From NCBI RefSeq assembly GCF_014189455.1, contig NZ_CP050299.1, positions 620,001 to 684,000 of the forward strand: a stretch of 64,000 nt of DNA. Reading direction: 5' to 3'. The notes under the pieces were generated by a model. The model did no database searches. It had not been told where the DNA came from and worked only from the letters and a program-made list of their open reading frames with translations. The translations under genes and the position numbers were made by a program. Source of the DNA: Mesorhizobium huakuii (GTDB taxonomy: Bacteria; Pseudomonadota; Alphaproteobacteria; Rhizobiales; Rhizobiaceae). Each line of letters opens with the position of its first letter. The first letter of the stretch is position 1. Positions 17,557 through 26,212 of the stretch are shown here, in pieces.

Positions 17557-18039
17557 TGAGCTTACCTTTCTAGCGATGCCCTTCAGGTGTTCCGGCCCTT
17601 GCCGGTCTTTCCTGCGGGTGCGGTCAAAAGGAACCGGCGGAAGCTGGACACTTCAGGGTCCGGGACCTGCCAGGCGAGCGAGGCCGGCTTGCGGACAAGC
17701 GGGGGCCAGTCCTTTCACTGGTCCTTGTGAAGGACGCGGGCCGGCCTTGCCGAGATCGGCGGGTTCCGGCCGCTCCGCGGCGCGACAGCGGCCTTGAAGT
17801 GGCCAGCCGCCGGTTCAGACCGCAGCAAACCCGACGGGAAGACCGGCAAGGGGATGATCACGGGCACCGGCATGCCGAAGGATAGGCGCCTGTTCGGCTG
17901 GCGCCGCAATAAAGTCCCATGGGTTGCCGCACTGACGCCGGGCGCCGTCGATCTGATGATGGTCGCTCGCTCGACACGGATGTTGCCACCCCCGCATCCA
18001 TGCTTGACCTTTGGCAGCGGCTGGCGCCAGCATCTCGGA
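17557..18039. other. Intergenic region, nothing recognised
   Basis: This GC-rich stretch has overlapping ORFs on both strands, none with a recognisable domain. It may be part of the scar left by a deletion affecting the upstream methylase locus. Confidence 0.4.
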
Positions 18040-18215
18040 TCACGCACAGAGCGTCTCCGATTGAAGTCGCTGCCGCAATATCGCCATGGCGCTTTCCTGC
18101 CGCGCCAGCTTGCGCGACAAGGCGGCGATCTCCGGCTGGCGCTCAGCGGTAACGGCAGCGAGGTTGGCGCGATACCGTTCGAGGAATGCACCTGGATCAG
18201 GCGATCTCCCCCGCC
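18040..18215 (-). pseudogene. Coiled-coil protein C-terminal relic
   Basis: One minus-strand frame reads FLERYRANLAAVTAERQPEI followed by an Arg/Leu heptad-like end and a normal stop at 18040. This is clearly protein-like, but upstream codons in frame lack a start, and neighbouring frames carry other protein-like pieces (INRQITRGMAALIRQY). It is probably the remnant of a gene that followed the methylase. The family is unknown. Confidence 0.4.
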
Positions 18216-18357
18216 GATACCTAGTATGACGGGATATTGCCGTATCAGGGCCGCCATGCCTCGGGTGATCTGGCGGTTGATCATGTCCAGCTGACGCTGG
18301 GTCTGCCGGCGCGCATCCTCATACGGAAGAGCTGAGCACGACGATCTCTGGACAACA

Positions 18358-20971
18358 TCATACCGCCCTTCCCTGCCAGCTGACGAAGCTGGACGGTCCG
18401 CCGTAGACGGCGTGCCGCTGCGGATCGATGATGAAGCCGAAGGGGCCGACCCGGTATTCGTCCGAAGGAACAAGGAAGCGTCGCTCCTCGGTACCATGCC
18501 CGCGCTTGCCACCGGGGGTCGCGATGACCTCCGTGAAACCGGATTGATGACCGGAAAGGATCGCCGACACGACGATCCAATCGTCGGCGTGCTCGTCGAA
18601 GAAGGAGCGCTCGTCCTTCCTCCAGGATTCACCGGTTCCCAGCACGTTGCCTGCGATCGTTTCCCAGGCGTCCGGGAAGCTGTCCTTCATCGTCCTGTTC
18701 GCGCAGCGCCGCTCGAAGCTGGTGAACAGGTGCGGAAAGGTTAAGGCCACGATTGCCCAGGCCTCATCCTCCTCGTAGGCGCCGCCGTCGACACGCAGCG
18801 ATCGATGAACCTTGCGGTTGCGCTCGGGCGAGAGAAGAAACCCACCATGGCCGGCCGCCGAGTGAAGAACGACACCGTCGGCATAGACCGTCGCACCCTG
18901 CGACGACCCCCAAGGTGTGCTTGCCGATGATCGCTCTTCACGACGGCCGAGCGCGAATTTCTCGCACCGGTGTTCCGCCTGTTTCAGCACCTTGGCCCTG
19001 AAGGTAGCCTCGTCCGCGAGTTGGCCGGCATGACCATAAAAATCGTCGCGCCGCCATTCCGCGATCGGACGGGCGATACGCCATCCTGTGGCGAGAAAAT
19101 GCTTCCCGTCGCCTCCCGGCACCAGGGGTGGCGCGATCACGCGCTCGGTAAACAGGGGTCCGGGCTTTGCCGTGTTGGTCTCCAGGTCGTAGTCCTCGAT
19201 TGAGGCCACCAGCCAGCAATCGGGATCGTCCAGGAACGGCTGGATGTTGGGCCGGCGGTGCGTCTCGCGCACGTCGCCGGTTTCCTCATCTTGCGCGGTC
19301 GAGACAGTGGTAAAGTTGATCGGTCCGAACGCGCGCACGAAGCTCGACCAGGCGATGCGCAGCCTGACCTGCGCCGGCTTCCACGGCCGGTCGAACTCCT
19401 GGGCCTTCAGCACCTCGCGTACGGCGCCACGGATCGGGACCAGCTTGCGGAGGATGCGGACATGCTTTTCCGGGATGCCGTCGCCGGTCACGCCCTTCCG
19501 AATCTGGATGGTGACGGGCTCGCCGTCGACCATCTGCATCAGCGCGGTGTTCTGGCCGATGAAGTAGCTGCCCTCGCGGATTGTCGCGCCGTCCGCAGCG
19601 TTGCGGGCCGGCGCTTCAACATGCTCGCCAGCGTCTGCTCCGATCTCTTCCGGTTCGCCGTCATAGATGGCTTCCGGAAGGAGATGCACGACGGCTGTCA
19701 GTGCCGCATCGAGATCCGTGCCGGCATGCGGCAGGCAGGTATACGTCTCGTCGGGACCGTAGATCCCGCGGCGACGGGCATGCTCGCCGAGCACCATGTC
19801 AGGATGCATCGCAAACCAGCGGTTCACGCGGATTGCGCTCTCGTCCTCGGTGGCGGGCTGAACGTCCTCCAGGTCGAGCCATGACACATCGCCTTCGGGC
19901 TCTCCGTGCTTGCGCCTGCGGAAGAACAGGATGTCGACGACAACATCCGTCCCGGCATCGGCGCGAAAGCTGCCCTCCGGCAGGCGAACGGCAGCGACCA
20001 GATCCGCCATTGTGGCGATGTGCTTGCGGGCGCGGGCATCGGCCTTGTCCGTCGTTCCACTGGAGGTGACGAAGGCGGCGAGTGCGCCCGGCTTCAGCCG
20101 AGAGACGGCCTTTGCGATGAAGTAGTCGTGTAGCCGGAAGCCGTGCGAGCGGTATGCGGGGTCGGATCGGACGATCCTGTCCGAGAACGGCGGATTGCCG
20201 ACCGCCAGATCGAAATGCTCGGCCAAGTCGACCCGCGCGAAATCCTGGTTGAGGATTCGGGCGTTCGGCTGAAGGAGGCAGGCGATCCGCGCCGTGACCG
20301 GATCGATCTCGATGCCGGTGACGTGCGAGGCAGCGCGCAATGCCTCTGGCATCAACGCCGGAAAGAGCCCTGTGCCGACGCCCGGCTCCAGCACACTGCC
20401 GCCACGGAAGCCGAGCCGCCGCAAGCCGGCCCAGATCGCTCGGATGATGTATTCCGGTGTGAAATGGGCGTACTGCGTGCAGCGGGCCAGCGAGGCGTAG
20501 TCCCGGCTGTCGACCGCCTCCTCCAGATCGGCGGCTATCTTCTCCCAGCCCTGGCGAAACGTCTGCTCGCCGGGGCGGCGGAACACGCCGTTCGCCAGTG
20601 CTGAAGCTCCAAAGCCGGTGAACCGGATCAGCGCTGCTTGTTCCTCGGGCGTGGCAAACCGCTGCTGGTCGACGATATCGGCGGCGAGCCGTATGGCGGC
20701 GAGATTGTCACGAGCCCGGTCCCGCCAGGATGTGGCAAGGCCGCGGGTACGCTGCCAGCTTGAAGTTCTCGCCCTTATCGACCTGATGCGCCCGAGCAGG
20801 CAATGCGGCCGCGCCGATCGGCATGGCCGGGGCTGGTGAGACGGGAGACGGATCGTCATCGACCGGACTATCGGCGGAAGACGTCGAAAAGGCCGTTACC
20901 CCGACGCAGAGGCCCGAGGACAGCGCAGTGTTTCCGAAGAGGTCGAGAGTGAAGGGGTCGTCGTGGGGCAT
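18358..20971 (-). pseudogene. Methylase domain fused to DUF7007; helicase deleted, 5' frameshift
   Basis: The true start is probably ATG 20971 (MPHDDPFTLDLFGN), the usual N-terminus of giant rhizobial N6-methylase/SNF2-helicase proteins. A one-base shift near 20755 moves the reading into the long 833-codon frame that starts at 20859. The methylase half has LEPGVGTGLF (motif I) and NPPF (motif IV), and runs through CWLVASIEDYDLE. At FTERVIAPP it passes directly, still open, into a DUF7007-type protein (GKHFLATGWRIARP, STPWGSSQGATVYADG, FIIDPQRHAVY). The helicase part of the family is absent. The chimera probably arose by deletion; whether any product is made is unclear. Confidence 0.75.
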
Positions 20972-21055
20972 GGAAAATCTCCTTGGATTTTGGCGAGCGC
21001 GATCACGCGGACGGCGTTGTCGGCCGCGTGAAGGGCTGGGGAGGTTGTGAAGGGG

Positions 21056-21454
21056 CTAGCGGGCGATCAGGGACAGCGAGACTTCGGTCTCGGTCAGCTG
21101 CACGAGCAGATGAGTGCGGCGGATGTTCCGATCGAACAGCGGAATGAGCCTCTCGGCGTCGATGAATTCGATCCCGTCGTCACCGCCGAAATGACGGTGT
21201 TTGTAATGGAACCAGTCCGGATTGCCGACCGGATGGCACTCGTCGGAATAGACCACGAGCGGGCGGTCACCGTCGGCGAGTTTTCCGTTCGACATGATGT
21301 AGACCCCCTGGTCTCCGACCAGCCAAACGCCGGGGATCTCGCCCTTGCCGGGCCTGAGGCCGTAATACGGGTTGCGGAATCCGCCATTGGCGGCGGCATC
21401 GGTCTTTCCGCGTTCGATGACCTTGCCAACGCCGAGAATGGAAAACGTGAACAT
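21056..21454 (-). CDS. DUF3085 family protein
   Basis: This protein of about 132 residues starts at ATG 21454 (MFTFSILGVGKVIE). The family pattern is clear: GGFRNPYYGLRPGKGEIPGV, WLVGDQGVYIMSNGKL, then VYSDECHP and HFGGDDGIEFIDAERL. The function is unknown. DUF3085 genes sit with DUF1419 and DUF3991 genes in rhizobial conjugative elements, as here; the DUF1419 gene directly upstream overlaps or nearly abuts it. Confidence 0.9.
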   Translation of the reverse strand: MFTFSILGVGKVIERGKTDAAANGGFRNPYYGLRPGKGEIPGVWLVGDQGVYIMSNGKLADGDRPLVVYSDECHPVGNPDWFHYKHRHFGGDDGIEFIDAERLIPLFDRNIRRTHLLVQLTETEVSLSLIAR

Positions 21455-21465
21455 GGCCGCCCCCC

Positions 21466-22071
21466 TCACGCCGCGATCGCGTCGGGGAGGTAGCGCAGAT
21501 GCACCGGAAGCTTGGCCGAGATCTCTTCGTCGGTGAGATCGTTGAGCAGCTTCAACGTCGTGCCCCGGCTGCCGCCGTAGACGGTGATGGTCCGCTTGCC
21601 ACGTGCAGGCTCCGGCCAGCGCTCCCCGGCATAGCCGCGATAATCATCATGGGTCGCGCTCCAGATGTGATCGAGGCGCTCGGTCCGCGTCATTGCCTTC
21701 ACCGGCCGCGATTCCCGGTCGACGATCGCGGCACGCATCCGCTCGGGTGAGCCCCTGTCGGAAAGATCGCAATAGCCGTGGAAATGACGGAGCTGGCTGT
21801 CGATCGTCAGCGCGAAGAAGACGCTGGTGACACTACCGGTCAGGAATTCGCGCATCGCGAACATGTCGCCGCGCATCCAGAGTGGCGGCAGGATCTCGAA
21901 CATATAGTCGTGGTCTGCCTGGCCGGTCTCGAACCATTCGCCGGCATAGAGCGCGCTCGCGTCGGCGTCCCAGCGGTTGGGCCGCTGCGCGTGACGGTCG
22001 AACATGCGGAACATCTGGCGCCGGTCGGCGACGCCCTGAAAGACCTTTCTGATCGGGGATACGGGGTGCAT
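21466..22071 (-). CDS. DUF1419 family protein
   Basis: This 201-residue protein has the DUF1419 pattern: KVFQGVADRRQMFRMFDRHA near the start, LYAGEWFETGQADHDYMFEI in the centre with the following PPLWMRG, and an N-terminal-like repeat of charged segments later. The function is unknown. It ends about 12 bases before the DUF3085 start, so the two are probably co-transcribed. Confidence 0.88.
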   Translation of the reverse strand: MHPVSPIRKVFQGVADRRQMFRMFDRHAQRPNRWDADASALYAGEWFETGQADHDYMFEILPPLWMRGDMFAMREFLTGSVTSVFFALTIDSQLRHFHGYCDLSDRGSPERMRAAIVDRESRPVKAMTRTERLDHIWSATHDDYRGYAGERWPEPARGKRTITVYGGSRGTTLKLLNDLTDEEISAKLPVHLRYLPDAIAA

Positions 22072-22183
22072 GGCGGGCTCCTTTCAGCCTCGTCGGGCTG
22101 GAGCGCGGCTCATCCTTCCGACTTCGCCGTCAATTCAGCCCTTCATGACCCCTCCCCCGCGGCCGCCTCTCCGTCCGGCCGGG

Positions 22184-23170
22184 TCAAGGGCCGCGCAGCG
22201 GGCGAAGCTTCACCCTTGACGCGGCAGGCGGCATGCGGCAGTCGGGTTTCTTCTTCCCTCTCCGTTCCTCTTCTTCTTTCATCATCGCCTGCAGATCGTC
22301 GTTCCAGTCTTCCGTGACCGGCCGCAACCGCGCAAAGCCGCATGCCGCCGCGACGGCGATCGCCTCGATGCGTTCGGCATAGGCTTCGCCCTGCACATTG
22401 TTGTCGGTCGCGGCGACAAGCTGCGTATTCGGGCGGGTCGCAAGCGTCCGTATGGCCGTCTCGGTCGCGGGCGCCCATCCGCCGCCGGTGCTCAGATAGA
22501 GGCTGTCGGGCCGCAGGCTTTCGATCGCGGCAAGGCTCATCGCGTCGATCGCCGCCTCCGTAACGCAGAAGCGAATGGCCTCGCGTGGCCCCAAGCGGAA
22601 CAGTACCTTCCCGCCGCCGGTGGCGAATCCGCGCCATTCCGGTCCGCGTTCTTCCCAGCCGGTGACGACACCGTCGTCGTCGACATGAGCGGCCCATACA
22701 CTGCCGCGCGGTCCCTCGCGAAGCCGATCCTGCCGCATCGCCGCCCGGATGACGGATTCCGGGAGGTCCCGCTCGTTGCGCAGATACCGCCCGGTCATGG
22801 AGCCTCGCCAGGGCGCGCGACGAAAACGCCAGCGCTCGGTGACGCCGATGTCCGGCGCGTGGTCGCGGGGCTGGCGCGTCCAGACTGGTTCGCTCGGCAC
22901 GAAGCCGACCAGTTCCGAAACCCGCTGCAGCACCTCCGCGAACCCGATGCCGTCGAGATGCGCCACGAGCGAAAACACGTCGCCTTTAGCGTCGGACAGC
23001 GGATCGAACCAGCCCTTGCCATCGTGGATGACGATAATGATATCGTCACCGCGCCGGTATTTGACCGCCCGGCGCGTGCTTTCCTTCAGATCGATCGCGA
23101 AACCGGCCCGCTCCAGCACGGCCGCGCAGAGCACACGATCCCTCAATTCCTCGACGTCTCTCTTTTCCAT
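22184..23170 (-). CDS. DUF3991 / TOPRIM-domain protein
   Basis: This 328-residue protein has an N-terminal zinc-finger-like or DUF3991 region (KYRRGDDIIIVIHDGKGWFD, SDAKGDVFSLVAHLDG) and a C-terminal TOPRIM-like domain with Glu in CVTEAAIDAMSLAAIE and acidic residues in VAATDNNVQGEAYAERIE. Such proteins resemble primases or relaxase partners and occur in conjugation clusters; they probably act on transferred single-stranded DNA. The basic C-terminus (RRGKKKPD) could bind DNA. It heads the DUF1419-DUF3085 operon. Confidence 0.88.
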   Translation of the reverse strand: MEKRDVEELRDRVLCAAVLERAGFAIDLKESTRRAVKYRRGDDIIIVIHDGKGWFDPLSDAKGDVFSLVAHLDGIGFAEVLQRVSELVGFVPSEPVWTRQPRDHAPDIGVTERWRFRRAPWRGSMTGRYLRNERDLPESVIRAAMRQDRLREGPRGSVWAAHVDDDGVVTGWEERGPEWRGFATGGGKVLFRLGPREAIRFCVTEAAIDAMSLAAIESLRPDSLYLSTGGGWAPATETAIRTLATRPNTQLVAATDNNVQGEAYAERIEAIAVAAACGFARLRPVTEDWNDDLQAMMKEEEERRGKKKPDCRMPPAASRVKLRPLRGP

Positions 23171-23406
23171 CGTTTTTCCGCCGGATCGCCTTCACACTCC
23201 CCGGCCCTTTCCTCGATTGCCTTTCCGTTTCCGCAGCCTTTGCGGAACCATCCTCGCCCGCCGCGAAGAGCGATGGGGGCAAGGGCGCGGCTGGCAACTG
23301 ATGAATCGATCAGGGCGCGGTAGCGCCACGGCATCGCCAGCCGCGGCGCAGCCTCCCTTGCGGCCGCCGCTCGCAAGCGGCATACGTCCGCTCGGGCGAA
23401 CCCGGC

Positions 23407-23589
23407 TCAATGAGCCGGGCCGAACTGGTAGGGGTCGTATTCGTGGAGGACGATGACGTCGGCGTCGTCGAGTTCGTCGCTCGGCAGGACGCCGTATTCG
23501 CCGTCGACCTGGAACAGCGTCACCGGGACCATCAGGGTGCGGGCGAGCTCGAACGCGTGGGACTGCGCGAGGCTGAGATTGTGCGACAT
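23407..23589 (-). CDS. Small conserved hypothetical protein
   Basis: This 60-residue ORF starts MSHNLSLAQSHAFELARTL and ends in an acidic stretch (DELDDADVIVLHEYDPYQFG). It is compact, intact and oriented like the conjugation cluster. The function is unknown; similar small acidic proteins commonly accompany these gene sets. The 236 bases separating it from the TOPRIM gene show nothing else. Confidence 0.6.
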   Translation of the reverse strand: MSHNLSLAQSHAFELARTLMVPVTLFQVDGEYGVLPSDELDDADVIVLHEYDPYQFGPAH

Positions 23590-23953
23590 GGTCTGGCTCC
23601 CGTTGTGGCGGGGACCAATTCCCCGCTCGACAGGCGCCCGTCGGGCTCGGGACGGACCGCGATCACCGCAGAGGCGTCAGCCTCAAGGCCGCACGCTCGC
23701 GTAGCGGACCCCTTGCGGGTTGATCGGAAAGGTCGGGATTGGACCAAGGGAAATGAGCCGATAAGAGCGGGGTTGGAACCTGCCATGGGCGCCAGTGCGA
23801 ATAACGCGCAATCCCTCGTCCATGGCCCCTGCATCGCTCCCCAGACAATGCGGATCGTCACCGACGGCTTCCGGTCCTGTACGGCCGGCCAAGTTTCCTG
23901 TAGCGAGATCGCGGTTGGGATCGCAACGAACGAGATATCTCGAGAATTCGCAA

Positions 23954-24476
23954 ATGCCTGAAGAGATTGCTGCGCCCGAAACTGAGCTCCTGGAGCTGAC
24001 CGCGAACATCGTTGCCGCGTATGTCAGCAACAATCCGCTTTCCACGCGTCCGAACTCGGCCGCGTGGCTGCCGATACCTATGCAGCGGTCAGCAAGCTGC
24101 GGGAAGCACCGGCGGCACAGCCGGAAGAAAGGCGCGCGCCAGCGGTCCCGATCAAGAACTCGGTGACGCCAGATTTCATCATCTGCCTGGAAGACGGCAG
24201 GAAATTCAAATCGCTTAGGCGCCACATCGGTACTCACTACAATACATGACGCCGGATGAATACCGCGCAAAGTGGGGCTTGCCTGCGGACTACCCGATGG
24301 TTGCCCCTAACTACACGGCAGCGCGCTCTCAACTGGCGAAGGCAAGCGGGCTAGGAAGAAAGGGAGCAGTGCCTGAGCCCGTAGTTCCCCCCGGCGCCAG
24401 CACCGGCGAAACGCCGCAAGATCGGCCTGAAGATCACCAGACTTCCGACACGATGATCGCTGAGGCGAAGGAGTGA
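23954..24476 (+). pseudogene. mucR: MucR/Ros-family zinc-finger regulator, two frameshifts
   Basis: The gene reads as MucR/Ros, a Rhizobiales zinc-finger repressor of exopolysaccharide and symbiosis genes, but in three frames. ATG 23954 gives MPEEIAAPETELLELTANIV. A shift near 24035-24055 leads to [28 protein letters not shown] and HYN. A second shift at about 24246 (two extra bases) leads to [19 protein letters not shown]. The family's Cys2His2-type finger is [19 protein letters not shown]. No full-length product is possible without frameshifting. Chromosomal mucR is normally elsewhere, so this is an island paralogue. Confidence 0.85.
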
Positions 24477-24479
24477 CAT

Positions 24480-24976
24480 GTGACGGTCCGGCCGATCGTG
24501 AGATTTCCCGACCGTCGCCTTCGAGCTGTCGCCGAGCCCGTAACAGACTTCGATGACGAATTGCGGAACCTCGCCATCGACCTGGCGGACACCATGCACG
24601 CGGCGCCTGGCATCGGGATCACCGCCCGCATATCGGCATTTTGAAGCGACTGGTCGTAATCGAACTGTCCCCAGCGCGGCTCCGGACTTACGTCAATCCG
24701 GCTATCCTTTGGGCCTCCGCCGAAATGATCCGGCACACGGAAGGTAGTGTCTCGATGCCAGGCGTCACTGAGGAGATCGAACGCCATGCCCTCGTTCGCG
24801 TAGGCTATCAGGATTTGGACGGCGTCGAGCAGGTCGAAGAAGCCGACGGCTTGCTAGCTGTCTGCCACCAACATGAGATTGATCAACTCGATGGAATCTT
24901 CTGGATCCAGAAGCTCTCGCGTCTGAAGCGGGATCGGCTGATCAAGAGATATGAGAAACTGCTGCGTGTTCCATAG
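24480..24976 (+). pseudogene. Peptide deformylase-like gene, frameshifted and lacking metal ligands
   Basis: From GTG 24480 the product reads [20 protein letters not shown], as in deformylases, up to [10 protein letters not shown] one-base loss near 24627 then breaks the frame, which continues as [13 protein letters not shown] to the stop at 24976. Motif 2, normally EGCLS, reads EGSVS (metal-binding Cys replaced by Ser). Motif 3, normally HExDH, reads HEIDQ (second His replaced by Gln). Even an unbroken ancestor would lack two of three metal ligands, so it was probably a deformylase paralogue with another role. Confidence 0.8.
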
Positions 24977-25625
24977 CCTGCTCTGGGGCCACGGGCGCAG
25001 TCAGATCCTGTGCGTTGACCCAGGTCGGTGCCGATCAAGCTCGTCGTCGTCGACCGCTCGCACGACGTCGACGTCCATCTCCGCCTCTGCCTCTGGCGCG
25101 ATGTGGGCGATCTCGGCGCCAACTTTCGCCCTATGGACGAATTCGCGGGCATCGTCATGAGCCCGGGACCGCGCCACGCTGCGCTTCGTAGTACGCGGTG
25201 CGCTTGTCGAGAAGAATGAGCACCTGTGCGGCTCGTCGCCAGCGGCGCCCGGATCGCACTCCTCTTTTCGTACCATCGTCTGACGGCCTGTAGCACAGTT
25301 ACATTCTCCATCTCTCCTGGCGGTCGTGCCGGAACTTTCGGCAGGGATGGACGCCCGATGGGAGAAGACCCGTATCGCCGGGCTTCAGCTTCGCCGACAG
25401 CCTGATCCCGACTGGGAGCCGCCATCCCTCTCGTACGGCAAGCGGCCGTTCTATAAAGCGAGAAAACTCACCAGCTCGCTTGCCGCGGCCCGCGGGGCTG
25501 GAAGCCGCCTACAGGAAGGCCGAATATGTCACGACGAGGCGGTATTGCGATTTCCGGACTGAGCTGAGCCGCCACCTGATGCGCGGCCCAGGTAACGTGT
25601 TCGCAGGTGCGATACACAGTTTTGT
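24977..25625. other. Intergenic region before the small RNA, no recognised gene
   Basis: Several ORFs overlap on both strands, none with a recognised domain. A plus-strand frame at 25028-25180 has reasonable composition (LCLWRDVGDLGANFRPMDEF) but no ribosome-binding site or family. Confidence 0.4.
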
Positions 25626-25628
25626 GCA

Positions 25629-25656
25629 TTGCAATATTTTCGGCAACCGATATGAT
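25629..25656 (+). promoter_or_regulatory. Probable sigma-70 promoter of the small RNA
   Basis: TTGCAA (25629-25634) and TATGAT (25651-25656) are separated by 16 bases and lie just upstream of the hairpin series, predicting a transcription start near 25663. Confidence 0.6.
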
Positions 25657-25662
25657 CCTCCT

Positions 25663-25778
25663 GTCGGCCATCTACTCCTCCCAGATGCGATGCCGACGCT
25701 GAATGCAGTGCACCTCCTCCCGCGCTGCATTTCAAATCAAGCCCGCTGCCACCTCCTCCCGGCAGCGGGCTTTTTCTT
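25663..25778 (+). ncRNA. alpha-r14 (NfeR1-like) trans-acting small RNA
   Basis: Three consecutive stem-loops each show an anti-Shine-Dalgarno sequence in the loop: CATCT/AGATG around ACTCCTCCC (25669-25687), AATGCAG/CTGCATT around CCTCCTCCC (25702-25731), and a strong GCCCGCTGCC/GGCAGCGGGC stem around CCTCCTCCC (25741-25770) followed by TTTTTCTT. The last is a Rho-independent terminator. The ~115-base length and three-loop layout match the Rhizobiales alpha-r14 family, including NfeR1, which affects nodule formation in Sinorhizobium. The RNA probably base-pairs with ribosome-binding sites of several mRNAs. A minus-strand ORF over this region is not accepted. Confidence 0.83.
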
Positions 25779-26212
25779 CTGTGCCCGCAGATTCCTGCTC
25801 CACATCCTGCCGCGTGGCTTCCACCGCATCCGGCACTACGGCTTGCTCGCCGGCGGCTCTCGCAAGGTCAGCCTCGCACTCGCGCGCGAATTGCTGAGCG
25901 TCGCGCCGCCGCCCGATCTGCCTTCGGGCCGCTTCAAGCTTGGTCAGTACCGCTTGGCAGGGTCGCCTTTCGGCGATCCCAACGTCGGATTTGCCGACGG
26001 CCGATGCAGCGCCAACGGTGGTCACATGAATAAAAAGTGCCGAGAAAAGAATGGCGTCGATAATTTGCCTTTTTTGGTTGTTCCGTAACGGGCTTCTAAC
26101 ACCCGTAGCTGACGGCAGCTTGAAAGCCGCCGGACATTTGCGCCACGGGGGTTCAGCGTAGCGTCAGGTTCCGTCATTAGGCATGAACCCTGCGATATTA
26201 ATGGAGCTCGGC

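Noticed and set aside
25732..26025. Minus-strand ORF rich in charged helices over the small RNA
   Set aside because: Its end runs through the terminator hairpin of the small RNA, it starts with GTG without a ribosome-binding site, and it has no family.
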